Assembly: GCA_964035545.1 (NCBI GenBank)
Contig: OZ037765.1
Span: 24,980,504 to 25,044,503, forward strand
Direction: 5' to 3'
Length of the DNA: 64,000 nucleotides
Source of the DNA: Bugula neritina
Lineage: Eukaryota > Bryozoa > Gymnolaemata > Cheilostomatida > Bugulidae
Part shown: in pieces, positions 1-12,800 of the stretch
How the letters are laid out: each line of letters starts with the position of its first letter
Position numbering within the stretch: position 1 is the stretch's first letter
The notes under the pieces: model-generated
The model's database searches: none
Told to the model about the DNA's origin: nothing
The model's input: the letters and a program-made list of their open reading frames with translations, nothing else
Translations under genes and position numbers: made by a program

Positions 1-292
1 AGGTTTTGGGAACAATCAGCCACACATGACATTTTAACAACTTAATAATCTGACCTCCAAGATTTTATAACAATCTGCTACAGTTATATAAGAGCGTGAC
101 AAAAATAAACCCCAGTTGTTTTCAAACAATTTCAGTTTAAAATAAATATTTCCCTTGAGAAAAAATTAGCACAACTTGTCTCACATACCTTGAAGCCAAC
201 ATAAATTTTGGTTCACATTTTGACGGAAATAAATTGCAACTATTAAATAATAAATAGAAGTTGGTAGACTGTTGGTCTTCATAGATGTAGCT

Positions 293-376
293 TTGTAGAT
301 TAGTGGGCAGGTAGACCTGTAGATTAGTGGGCAGGTAGACCTGTAAACTAGTGGGCAGGTAGACCTGTAAACTAGC
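293..376. repeat. 24-bp minisatellite, about 3.5 copies
   Basis: A 24-bp unit beginning GTAGATTAGTGGGCAGG is repeated head to tail, with late copies changing to GTAAACTAGTGGG. It lies in the intron downstream of the last visible exon of DD3-3 copy A. Because 24 is a multiple of three, it creates a spurious open frame on the minus strand. Confidence 0.85.
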
Positions 377-453
377 CAACTGTATAGCTAATGACCCTGG
401 CAGACCACTTAAGCTAACCATACTAACAGTTTCTGTATAGAAAGGAGACTCAC

Positions 454-3400
454 TGAATGTGAACATAGTCACCAACAGACGCCATCAGTGTGTTGGGCAC
501 AAAATCATACTCCACTGCAGGGTACACTTGCACAATGTTGCCTCGTTTGCCTCGCACATTCACGTTGAACACTCTGTTATCTACCAGCTCATCTGGCGGA
601 GAGCGCATGGCCATGGCGTGGCTCCTGCAAGGACAAAAAACATTGCTTATTATTAGCACAACCAGTGCAAGATCAATGCTATTAATAGATTTCCTCCAAG
701 AGTCATGGGGGTGCATGGCAATAATAAACTTCCTATAGAGTTCTAAACAACAGCTAGAACTAAGAAAGTCAAGTATAAGACGGTTTGTGTACAAAGAGCC
801 ATGGGTTTACAAAGTAAGCACTTTCATTACAATTAAGAAATTAATAAACTGGATAGCTCATTAATCAAATTTTGCTATATAATTAAGCCTATCAAGAATA
901 TTGAACCACCATTTGCATATAATGAGCAACAAAAGTATTAAAAACCCAATTAAGAAGATCCCAATAAACCCCAATAAAATCAGGATTATCAAAAACTAAT
1001 ATTAATTGCACATTTTACAACTGTTTGCACCAGCATGCAGTGCTAGACAAAAACAGATATTAATTATGAAATAAAAAATAACTCAAATAGCTGTGAACAA
1101 ATCATTTAAAGATGTAATGATACTGTTACAACAGAAAATATCTAATCGTCTTGAAAGCATATTTGTAACAGTGCAACAGCTCCGATTAAGTTTATATGCA
1201 GATAATTTTATGCAACAATCAAGGTTTTCATGTGAACAAAGAATTAATAATCTTTTGTTCAAAATACAGGGTTTAATGGTGACACTGAGTGTAAAGTGAA
1301 GATAGAAGCTCATTAAATCAATTAATGGTGATTTTATGTGAATGTTTATGCATCATGGTTTTATATTTTTAAAAGATAAAATGAATTTAGTGTAGAAAAA
1401 TGCAATATGTAAATCTGACTTAGAATTATACCTGTCTTGAAAGGTTCGCCCAAACTGGGCTGTATTGATGGCCAGTTGCAGTACCAGCTTATCATTATCA
1501 AATATGTCCGTCTGGGGGTTGTTTTCCAGCACGTAGCCTCGGTCTCTGGCCTCGTCTAGGTCACTCAACCCATATTTACTTGACAAGTCTAGCAAAGAAC
1601 CTTCATTATTCTGCACCTCATTTAGAGCGGCGTTAGTAGAACCGTCCCAACCATCAAACTCTGCTGTAGATATATTGTACCTATAAGACAAAAATAAAAT
1701 ACATGGAATAAAATTTTTTAATTGAAACCATGTAGTTCATGTATTAGGAGCTGGTGCTCCAAAAGTGAGAAAAAACATATGAAACTTGATAAATATTTTT
1801 GTATACAATTATTTGTTGAAGCAGGACTGTCAATGCTAGCAATGCAGCAATAAAATACCCAGACATAACCTGGCCATTAGCTAAATATAATTTTGGGGTT
1901 GTGTGCACTAGAAATTTGGTTCTACAAAAATTTTCCCAACATGTCTTCATTTGATCCTTGATTTCATTGTTACTCTACGCATATTACTCACTAGGAAGGT
2001 TTTAACGTGTGAAACACAGGATATACATGCTGCTAAGATGACTAGAATTTTATTTTACATTATAGCTTATAGTGATCAGTATGAATATATTTATATAACA
2101 ACCATGAGTTTATTATCATCTTATTAATTCAGAGCAAATTACAGCTGACCAAATGGTTTTCTTTGACAACAAAAAATATTACAATAGTTATTCGACAAGC
2201 TGCCACAGTACACTAAAAATAATCACTAATTATAACTGTAATCATTATGGTTATATTAACTGAGGGCACTTTTGCATGAACATATAACCTAAGATTAAAT
2301 AACGTCATTAGAACTTTCCAATTTCATATCAATTAATTAAAGACATAATATTAAATGCATAAAATGAGCTACAAAATTAATTTGGTTGGGTATGCAACTC
2401 CAAAGTTACATTTGAATTTCAGTTAAGATGTTTTGGCATATCTTCATACTGCATACATGTTTTCAGGGAGCTCTGCTTTAAGCAAAATATGCTCGAGTAT
2501 AATTGTACAACTACCCAGTATCGAAAGACCTTTAAAATTTAGGAACATTTTCATGGTGTAAGCACTTTTTTTCCAAAATATGATAAAATGTTACCCAAAA
2601 CTGTACAACTATTACGGCATTTATAACTTTGTTTCATAAATACCTAATTCTGACAGCACATTTCTCAGCTATTGCATTTTCCGGAATAGTCCAATTGAAA
2701 AGGTTAGGATAGCCGCTGGGACCATTGCCCAGATGATTGTCTCTACTGAACTCAGCTTCCTGACACATAGGAGGGTCAATACCGTGACTAGGGGACTCAG
2801 TCCACACCCCTCTTGTGCCATTAGCATCGTTAGCAGGATATACAAAGGCCTGAGAAAATTAGAGGCTACTGTAATTGTTGCTTAGCAACTAACACAAACA
2901 GTTCAGTAATACTGACTTATAGCAAATATGATATTGAGTTAATTCATAATTTTAACAAATTGATGTTTTGGGCTGACTTCTTCCGTCGAGCTTTTTCAAC
3001 GATTTGCATTTCTTAAAAATTCCAAAAAATAAAATAAATTGCACTTTGGAAGCAATTGGTATCTGGGATTAAACACTGTAACTAGTAACATTTTAAATTG
3101 ACAAGTGTTTAAGAGAAGGAGAAAACAACTTTGCAATGAGATGAGAAGTATCAGATGTTGGGAAACTTATTTATGCCTTATTACTCCTTATACTTGAAAC
3201 AACAAAATCGTTCTGAGAAATCAAGATTTAGAAATTAAATATAAAAAATGGTTACAAGAAGTCAACGTTGCATCATGACATAATTTACTTTAATGGCATA
3301 ATTTATTTATTAAATATAGAAAAAATTGGCAAAATATCCATCACCAGACAGAGACAAAGAAATAGTCACCTCACAGTCTTCCTTGTTGTTTGGAATTCTC

Positions 3401-6400
3401 AAATTTCTTTGATTTTGGACTTTCAGAGTGTAAGGGAGATAGCAGTAGTACCTGGACTTTACATTCTCAGACTCTTCTTGGTAATAACTACACCTGTATA
3501 AGTGTATAGGTATAAGTATAAGTATATATGTATACAGATAGCCATCAAAGCAATATTTGTAAAAGTTTAAAATATTGAAAATGGTGTACACTTTATGTAA
3601 TTAAAATGATGTAGAAAATCACATCATAATCTATTCACAGTTACATAATGTAAACAGTTATAACTGGTGAGATTGAAAATTCAAAAAACTCTTGTCAGCT
3701 CCCTGGAAGACAGTATAGGCAACACTTTACTGCTTCCCCAAGATTACTTGCTTATACATGTTCAGTACCTTTGTTGAACATTTATAAATATTTGTGTAGC
3801 ACTTGGTATTTTTAAACAACTGTTTCCAAGACAGTTAGTGTGAATATTTAGAGTTTAAAACTACTAGTAATTACAAACAACAATTACAAACAAAAAAACC
3901 AAAAAATTTTTGATAACAAAAGAACAATTGAGTTTTTGAAATAAACAACTACTTGATATTAAAAATTAAAAGACAACAGCTGTAGCTCTTTACAGAGACA
4001 CTATATAGTATACATTTAATCAGAAAAAATAAAAAAACCTAAAATTTACAAATTTGTTGCTTAAAGAATGCAAATAACAAAGTTAATGACATTTTGAAAA
4101 CTCTCAGTTTATGAAAATTGATAAAACTACACAGAACTGCAAAAAGCTAGTTTAGTAGCAATATCTGCATAGTTATATTATTGTTTTGATTTTACAGATA
4201 TGTATACCTTTCTTTCAATAAAAAAATTCTACACTTTATAAAAAATATTGCAGTTTTATTGCTTCCAACATTAACAATAATTGCTGAGACACGTTATTAA
4301 GAGCTGCACTGGCAAAGCACAGGTTTTATCAACAGTGGAAGTGAAGCTGAAACTATTACCTGGAGACATTATTAGTCATAATAGCAATGTCTCTCCACGG
4401 AGATGGGTGCCAGTAGGGGTAGTAGTCCCGCTCCTCCGGACACTCGTACCCCCTTCTAGTACCTTGTGGATTTTGTCTAGTAAATCTTGCTGTGTTACCT
4501 TTTAGTTTCTATAAATAGGAGAAAACATTCTTTCACTATTAAACAAGTGCAAGTGAAATGTGGTATTGAAAATCATCCTAAATGGTAATGGTATTCATTC
4601 ACTGAACATTAAACTGCGTCATTCACAATCAGCTGCTATGAAAGAAAATGAAGCTCAAGGTTGACTTCAAGCGTTAGTTGAACAATTTGATGACAAAAAA
4701 GCTACTAAATAGAATAGACAGTTGTTAGATAAAATCAGATTAGAAATTTCTTTTTAGGCCTGATTTAATTAATACAATAAAAGGAAAAATGCTGGAGTAA
4801 CTTCGAATACATAATAGTCTCAGGTCAATAAATAAAAGGTTACATAATTTCTACCTGGTCAGCCAAGAACAGATTATCATTTCGGAGTCGCATTTTACAG
4901 TCCATGTAGTACTGAAAGTCCTCGTGCATGCCATACCTGAGGTCAGTGTTACACAGGTAGTTCTCACACAAAGCAGGGTTATCCGGAATTGTTCTGCACA
5001 ACAGAAAGTTCAAATAATAAATATTATTAGCTCACAAGAATTCAGTAAAATATGAGAAAATGTACATGAACATGGCACATAATTAATTTAACACAGAAGT
5101 TGAAGGGAAAATTAAAAAACAACACAAATTGTGTGATGGTATCTTTAAAAAAGCAAATTAAAATACATTAGAGTTATCTTCCTTTGTTTGTGAAAAAATT
5201 ATAGCTCCTAATAGCAAGTTGAATTATTAGTTGGAGTTATGCTTTCCATGAGATTTGTATGTATAAATGGCTACAAGCTGTAGAATAGACAAGAAGAATG
5301 TTTTATATGGGTAACTCTACGGATTATTGCTAGAGACTGTGAATGATGATTAAAATTTACTCGATTTAGTTTCAAACATGTAAATTATATTTGATCGGCT
5401 TAAGATTCTTGCAAAATAATTTGTTTATGATAGCTGCTAAATTGAGCTCAAAACACTATAACTTTATTGAGAAAAAATCAATCACTTATGAGACGTTTTC
5501 ATACCCTCATTTCTATTGAAGGGTGTCCAATGTAAAATGCAAAACCTGACGAGTGGCAATCACTAATACCAAATATATCTTATATTTTACTATTGAAAAA
5601 TAAAACCAGCAAAATGTGAGTGTGCATGGATTAGAATTGCAGTTCATGAAAGCTAAATAAAAACAGGAAACTACAACCTGTATGCTTGATTGAACTCAAG
5701 AGTACATAACTCCCACTCACAATAAACTGCTAGATAGAAATATTGATTAGAATAAATCATTCGTGAGTCATACCGAATTGATACATGTAATTACTCACGT
5801 TGTAGTAGCACCATCTCTGAGATTCTCATCACACATGTACTGAACAATGAGCTCACAATGGTTGTTTGGCCCTCCACAAGAATGCTGATTGGTCCTGATT
5901 AAAAGATAGCACCGTTTAAACAATATTGCATTGGGGATATACAAAGAACTATTATAGTATCAAAGCAATACTTGAACAATGAAAAAAAACAAAATATAAA
6001 GTGATTTTATGAACAAACACACATTGCTGGTAACTGAGTGAATGCTTTCACTCAAACTGAACTGGAACTTAGTTGTAAGAAAAAATATATATTCACAAGA
6101 GTAATATATTATGCAACATTGTTTCTCTACTCGGTTTATGATATTAAACAAACATAACTAAGGGGATTTATGTAGCGTAGTGGAACATCCTATTACGAAG
6201 GTTTATGTACTTTTTACAATTTGTCAAAGATAGTATAAATTCTATTGAATCACAAACATAAAAATAATATTTATATACTTTCTTAATAACCTATTAATTG
6301 TGTTACTTACCACTCTATAGGTAGAATAGAGCCAGCGTAGTAATACAAGCTGCCAACATTGTAACCACCCCTGTCATTATTTTGACTATCAAAGACTCTG

Positions 6401-6955
6401 CAACAAAAAACAAAGCATTATTACTACTTATAACTACATCCTTAATTTGCTCTAACTAATAATGAATGAAAATTTTATTATCAAATTATATTTAAAAATT
6501 TTACACGAGAAACATATACATGTTACAGCCTATACCTGTTACCATTGTTTCTCTCTCTGCCTTGCTCATCTAGTCTGTTATTAGAACCCCTAAAATAAGA
6601 GATATAATTGGTAAAGCAAGCCTACCGAGTCGTTACAATATAGCTCATTTGAGATGCAAGAAAATATATTTCCTAATTTGAGGCATGTTCTTAGGTTTTT
6701 ATTTTTTGAAACACAGGAACCACATCTCTACAGTTTAGTGAATGGATAGAACTATTTTCTACACATATTTATAGTCTGTGTATCATGTAGATGTGTAATA
6801 TAGCTGGTTCAAAATATTTTGCAATTTTGGTATACATAACTAAATTTCTCAAGTTCTTTTTTTAAATGTATATCGAACCTTGGATTGTGCATGTAGATAT
6901 CTCCATTAACTAGCTGTCCAATAAGGAGGATGAAACCCAGGTTAGCGTAGAACAT
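454..6955 (-). CDS. DD3-3-like secreted protein, copy A (3' end beyond the window)
   Basis: Exons on the minus strand, 5' to 3': 6955-6879, 6589-6536, 6397-6311, 5894-5799, 4993-4855, 4508-4360, 3493-3370, 2849-2644, 1680-1432, 624-454. All junctions are GT-AG and phases close, giving about 450 codons; the last exon ends at a donor, so the gene continues left of base 1. The start ATG opens a hydrophobic signal peptide ending near VNGDIY, so the product is probably secreted. Shared with copy B are RGSNNRLDE, a WTNQHSCGG block, a [15 protein letters not shown] block, [18 protein letters not shown] and [20 protein letters not shown] recognise the family as Dictyostelium DD3-3-like; its biochemical role is not established, so no function is assigned. 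Copy A lacks a stretch of roughly 70 residues that copy B has before NHLGNG. Family call is firm; exact small-exon borders less so. Confidence 0.85.
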
Positions 6956-7351
6956 GCTGTTGCACTTGTGACCACCACTATCTATAATAAGATCCCAGGC
7001 TACAGTAATAAAAATCCCAAGTCTAATAGTAACAGAAAACGGTATGATTGTTTATGTGGTCATACTTAGTGTCATGCCTATGGAAAATTAAAAAATTATC
7101 CATTACTTACACTAATAGTAAAAACATTAACTAAACAATTTGAATTAAATATCTAACTTTAAGTTTATAACCAGTAACTACTAATTAGTAATTCGTCTAA
7201 ACAATTAAAAAAATTGAATATTATTTTTAATATCAACAAATTATATTTATATGAAATTGAATGACTTTATCATTATGATTATCATGATCCCATGATGAAG
7301 ATTATCACCATTACTCCCTGAGCATTGTTCTTAATATGACATTGACAGACC

Positions 7352-7699
7352 ATTGAATTCATAGAAAGTGTTCAACGGAAAGCTGTCCGCTTCATAAGTA
7401 CTGTTAAAGGACGGGAAAGTGTCACTGAAGCCAGAAATCTTCTTGAACTGGTACCACTAGAATCCAGAAGACGAAACCATCGAATGACATTACTACACAA
7501 AATTCTAGAAAATGAAACCAGCAATAATACTTTATCTTCTAATTATGATGAGATCGTCAACAACCGCTTAAATACAACTATGACCACTAGAGCTGCGAGC
7601 AGAGGACAGTTAACATCAATATCTGCAAAGACTAGTGTCTACCACAACAGCTTCCTTCCCCGAACAATACGGGACTTGAGAATAAATGTTCATGAATAA
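7352..7699 (+). mobile_element. Non-LTR (LINE) retrotransposon fragment, C-terminal end of ORF2
   Basis: One open frame reads VQRKAVRFI, then LLELVPLESRRRNHR, MTLLHKIL and finally NSFLPRTIRDLR before a stop at 7697-7699. This order is typical of the extreme C-terminus of reverse-transcriptase ORF2 in CR1/L2/Jockey-like LINEs, where the closing motif resembles SFFPRTIRDWN. The rest of ORF2 is absent and a stop lies just upstream, so this is a 5'-truncated dead copy. A simple-repeat array begins about 100 bp downstream, as often seen at LINE 3' ends. The exact clade cannot be assigned by eye. Confidence 0.8.
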
Positions 7700-7800
7700 T
7701 TAGAAAAAAAATCAGTGACATGCTGATTCACTGCCTACCCACTGTAACACACTGTTATAAACGAGGCATTTAACTTACACATTTTTGTGATATCTAAATG

Positions 7801-7985
7801 TTCTATCGACACAGAGACAGAGACTAATACTAATACTAATAGTAATACTGATACTAATACTGAGTAATGGTAATACTAATAGTTATAGTAATAGTAATAC
7901 CAATAGTTATGCTTAAAGTTAGTTTTGTAGTAATAGTAATACTAATAGTAATACTGATCGTGATAGTAATATTTAATAATAATTA
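7801..7985. repeat. Degenerate TAATAC/TAATAG hexamer array
   Basis: This is a run of ACTAATACTAATAGTAATAC-type sequence with a strong 3-bp and 6-bp rhythm (TAN repeated) and scattered substitutions such as GATACT. It is the first of several similar arrays in this window, all intergenic. It may be the 3' tail of the adjacent LINE fragment or an independent microsatellite. Confidence 0.8.
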
Positions 7986-9878
7986 ATAATTATTATCATT
8001 ATAGATTATTAATTATAATTTTAATTTAATTAAATATTATTATAGAAACATTCACTAATTTATAAATATACATTTGTTGCGCTAGTAGTTATTAAAATTA
8101 TAGCTTAATGATTACGGCGGTGAAAAATAACTACCAATAGTAGGTTATTTCTGGTTTGTTTAACCATCAAGCCATACAACGTACTATCGTCGATGCACGC
8201 AGTACCAAAACTGAAACTGAAACTTATATGGGAAGCAATCTTAAGCGCTTCACTCCAAGGTTTTATTTCTACCTCCGCGGCATTAAAAATTCACTAGGTA
8301 GTAAGTAAGATGTTAGGAAACGAAAATGTTATTACCACAAAAAAGAAACTCGCTAAAGAATATTTTTGAACTTTAAGATTTTTTATTTTATAGATAAACA
8401 TTTTTAAGCTTTACGGCTTGATAACACAAAACTGTGTGATATCAAAACGAGCACATGACACTGACAGGCGGTACTTGTAGAGCAGAAAAAGGTGTATCAA
8501 AATTAAATGTTTTATTGTCTAATAATATGGCAAAGGCACATCAAAACAATAAATATTTATAGTGTTACTTTTATGAGACAATCACTTTAATTACTAATGA
8601 CATAATTTATTTAAAAATAACAAAACATGATGTTGATGAGTATAAACCTAAAGTCTAAACATTACATTGTTGTTTCCGTTTCCACAATATTATTATTATT
8701 ATTAACCACGCCCATGCTTGTTGTTATGATCACGCCCATCGCAATGTTCCGTGTATATTGTAGTCAACACTTTCACTTTGACTTGACTTTAGATAAAAGG
8801 GAGCTGTAGGACTACTGCTTTGGCGTAACACTAATTATTTTTATCCTTATACTGATTGCTACCGTTGCCGTGTTGGTTTAATTTTAAAATTGACAGTTTT
8901 TGTTGTTATATTGTAATAATATTAATTATAATAATCTAAATCATAATGATAATCACTCCATAATTATAATTATTATGATATTCAATTCATATTTATATTG
9001 ATAATGAATATCAATATGATAATCATAATTATAATAATGTATCAATTAGTATTACTATTAACTAATTAAGCATTACTATTTATAGTAGCACTTTCTAGGA
9101 AATTGTGTGGTAACAAAGCTGCTTGTAATAGTTGAATTGCTTTTACTGTCATGTTAAAATGAAAAATAAATTAAAGTGAAAAACTTGTAAATAAAATATA
9201 GTTGTACTTTTACTTTTTTTACGGTTAGTTATAGCTTTCTTTTTACTATAAATATTAAATCAAATGTTTTTATTTAATAATTTATATACTATATATGATT
9301 TATATATTATAATAAATTTATATAATTATATAATTGTAAATTGCTCAATTGTTTCTATTTAGTTCATTGAGTTGTTGAGTGTCTTATTAGGTTTGCTATG
9401 TTGGCCATCTAATTTTGCTTCACTAATTTTGTTTGCTTGATACAGCTTATATTATTATTGAGAATTATTTGTCTGCTGAAGAATTTAATTTTTTCCGTAA
9501 CTGCAACACAATTTGGAAAGCTTACATTACTGCCCATCCTGTTTCTGTAAAAATTTAGGTGCTATTGGTATATAAACCATTTTATAGCCTAATTTTAACA
9601 TATATTTTCAACTAGCGTGTTTCAAATTTTAAGCTAGTTAAAAATCACAGTTCAAGTAGAAATGTAACCTTTCAACTACTGATAATACAAAACATAACTA
9701 TCTATTGTTGCTGGTGTAATATATCTTAATATTTTCCCAGCTCTACATATCTGCTAATACATGAATTTGTTGATTTGTAATTGATGAGAGTTATCCGTTA
9801 GTTTTGTGCATGAGATGATTTCTATAAACTCTGTGCGTTGAATTGCTGTAAATTGTGTATTGTTTTGTTTATTTTAGT

Positions 9879-12800
9879 ATGCAAAGAAGTGGAATGGCGG
9901 TGTTGAGCCATCTCTTGATTGTTCTGTTCATTCAAGCCACACTCGGAGATGTATACCTTCACATACCACGAGGTAGTAACAACCGACTAAATGAGCAATC
10001 AGCTAATCGTCAAAATGCCAATCGCATGTTTGACTCACAAGTAAGAAAATTTCCTAAACCAGTTTTGTGAAACTAGCTTTTTCAACTTTAGTGTTAAAAT
10101 ATGTAAATCTGTATAAACTGTTCATTGCAGAACAACAATAGAGGTGGATACAATGTTGGAGATTTAGCACAAACTCCAGCTAATAACAATGCAAATTTGC
10201 AATACCAAATGGTGAGTATGTCTAAGGTTTTTATTGATTCAATTATTAAACGTATAAAAGTTTGTTTTCTTTCACTAATTTTTTTAGATTCACTTGGTTG
10301 TACAAACAGCTATATATGGTTTTACTGTTCAACAAACAAGACTGTAACTAAATAGTGACTGTTGGTAACTAAACAGTGTAGGAGGCCAACGCTGAAGTGA
10401 ATTAGTTTTACCATGTAACTAGAAACTTCAGATAAAAACAAATTATTTACACATACATATATAAAAACCTAATAGTTGATTCTTTTCATGTATATAGTAT
10501 ATAAACTCTCATTAATGTTAATAGTCCTAATTCCAAAAACACTACTCTCAACGAGTCATGGATGATATTTTCTTATCGATATTTATTTTTTTACATGATT
10601 CCCTGTTGTACCATGCTTGTACTTTGGGCATACTCTGTCCAAATATTTAACTTTATTGCTTTCTTTTGGAAAACAAGCAAACATTTGTCACATTACAATT
10701 GTGAGTCATTTGCTAAGAGCCTTAAATTAAAACTTAATTTTTCTCAGCTTTGAACTACTTTTCAGAGATATTTCATGAGTAGTGATGCGGCCAGTTCGTA
10801 CTTGGATGTTGAATGGACTAACCAACACGGTTGCGGAGGAAGTGAAGATTCCGACCCTCACAAACAGAACTGTAACCTTGTCCTCCAATTCATGTGTCAG
10901 AATGAGATTCTACTTCCGACAGGTTGGCTAATGAATTTTAAAATATTTTCAACACTAGGAGCATTTTTCTGTAGAATTGCTTTTGTCTTAACGATTTTGT
11001 TTGAGAGATGTTTATATTTATGTAGCTAATTGTAATAAATTGTGAAGGTCATATGTGTGCAAATTATGAAAAAATTAATTGCAAAGTGTTTTATTTTCCT
11101 CTGTAAACTTTTTAAACATCTTATTTAATATGCACTAAGTTATTTATAGCGTCATGTTGTGGTATTTCTGTTCAGACTATACATTATGTTACAGAGAATG
11201 ATGATAAAATCGTTCCTGGTACAAACACTGCCACCCAGAACTATCAAGCCACAAACAATCAAAATGAGAATTTAGCTGCAAAAGAAAATAGAAAAAGGAA
11301 CAATCTACAGGCGAATCGGGGATTGAATGAGCCCTGGGAGTGGTATGATAAGTGCAACACTAGAGAGCGAAACATGGGTATGCTGACAGTTGTTATTCTG
11401 AGTAATTTTGAGATATCAGCCTCATTTTGATTTTTATGGCAAGCAAATCAATTGAAACTCAAGGTCTGTTTTAACTTCCAAAGATTCTTCCCCAATATAG
11501 TTATCACAAAAGCAAAATTGTTTGACTTCAAATGACATGAATAGTTAAAGTTAAAGTCTGACACACTGCTTTGAGATACACTCTGCACATGCAAGTCTAT
11601 TACAATTATCTTACCTTTTTGTTGCCATTATTTTCATATCACAAGTTTTGTAGGCAGCATAAAACATTTGATCTTAAAATTAAAGCATGCAAGCATTTAT
11701 GTAAATGCAATGACATCTTAAATTGATAAGATGGTAATTTTAATTTAGAGCTTAATACTTACTAGAAAATATTCAAGGTATATAGTATACATACAAGATG
11801 TAGACTGTGTAGCATTAATTAAGTTTCCTTACCATTGAAAAGTTCAGTAAACTTGTTTTACTCCATCTCTCTGAACTACATGTTGCCATGATTTGTAATT
11901 TACCTGCCATTTTATATTCAATTTTTACATTTGGCTTTTATATTTAGACTAGGAAAAAATATAAATAAAGCAGGCAAAGTTCTGTTTCTTTTTAATAGGT
12001 TTGTTCACTGCTGATCAAGTTCTCAAGAATAACAATGGACAGGGAGTTAGTGCTGCTACTAACACTAGACAGAATCCAAATGGTAATAGATATGGCTATG
12101 AGTGTCCAGAAGAAAGAGATTACTTTCCCTACTGGCATCCTACACCTTGGGTAGACATCGCTGTCCTTACAGATAACACATCTATGTGCGAGTGAGTTAC
12201 TTCTGTTATTTTGTATTTATGGATGTGCATCCGCAAATTTGTTAAAATAACACATTAGGTTGTGATTGGCCCTATTATATTATATTTTATATATTTTTAA
12301 TTCAGCAAATAGATGTTTACTTTTTCGATGTTAAAAATCTATTTTCTTTGAAGCTACTATAAAGAAAACAGTTTCAACAGCCGGGCTTACGGGGAGTGTG
12401 TAGAGTTTTACCCTAACACTAACATAAGACGTCACGTCTCTCCTCATAATAACCCAGAGGATTGCTTAGCAGAAGCTGGCAACCAGTGGATTGACTTCTA
12501 CAATTACATTGACAAGGATGCTAGTAAGTAGTAGTCACTATTGAAAGATATTTAGTTGAGGTTTCCAACATTTTCAAACAAGTAATTATGGAGGGCAGAT
12601 GTTAAGTAACCCTTACCGTTGTAGCTGCTACGAACCAGAATGCTTGTGAGCAGAAAAGCACTCCTCAGATGACCTATAAGTGGGCGGTACCATTTGATCC
12701 ATACGATAACATTGAAACAATTCAAGAAGAATGTCTTATACTTCCCCCTCCAATAGATTGCCAGCAAGCACCGTGGAGCAGGTAAATTGTTTACAGTCTA

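Larger units (their letters stand above)
6956..9878. other. Divergent intergenic spacer between the two DD3-3 genes
   Basis: This spacer separates the two divergent start codons and must hold both promoters. It contains a non-LTR retrotransposon tail (7352-7699), a TAATAC-type array (about 7801-7985), and then very A+T-rich sequence to 9878. A short imperfect hairpin (AAATAACTAC with its complement) lies at about 8126-8152. Bases 8150-8300 are the least A+T-biased part and have a few CpGs. I see no clear TATA box and no further gene. Confidence 0.6.

Noticed and set aside
7484-7699. A short host gene in the DD3-3 spacer
   Set aside because: Its frame extends upstream into LINE ORF2 C-terminal motifs, so it is a retrotransposon relic.
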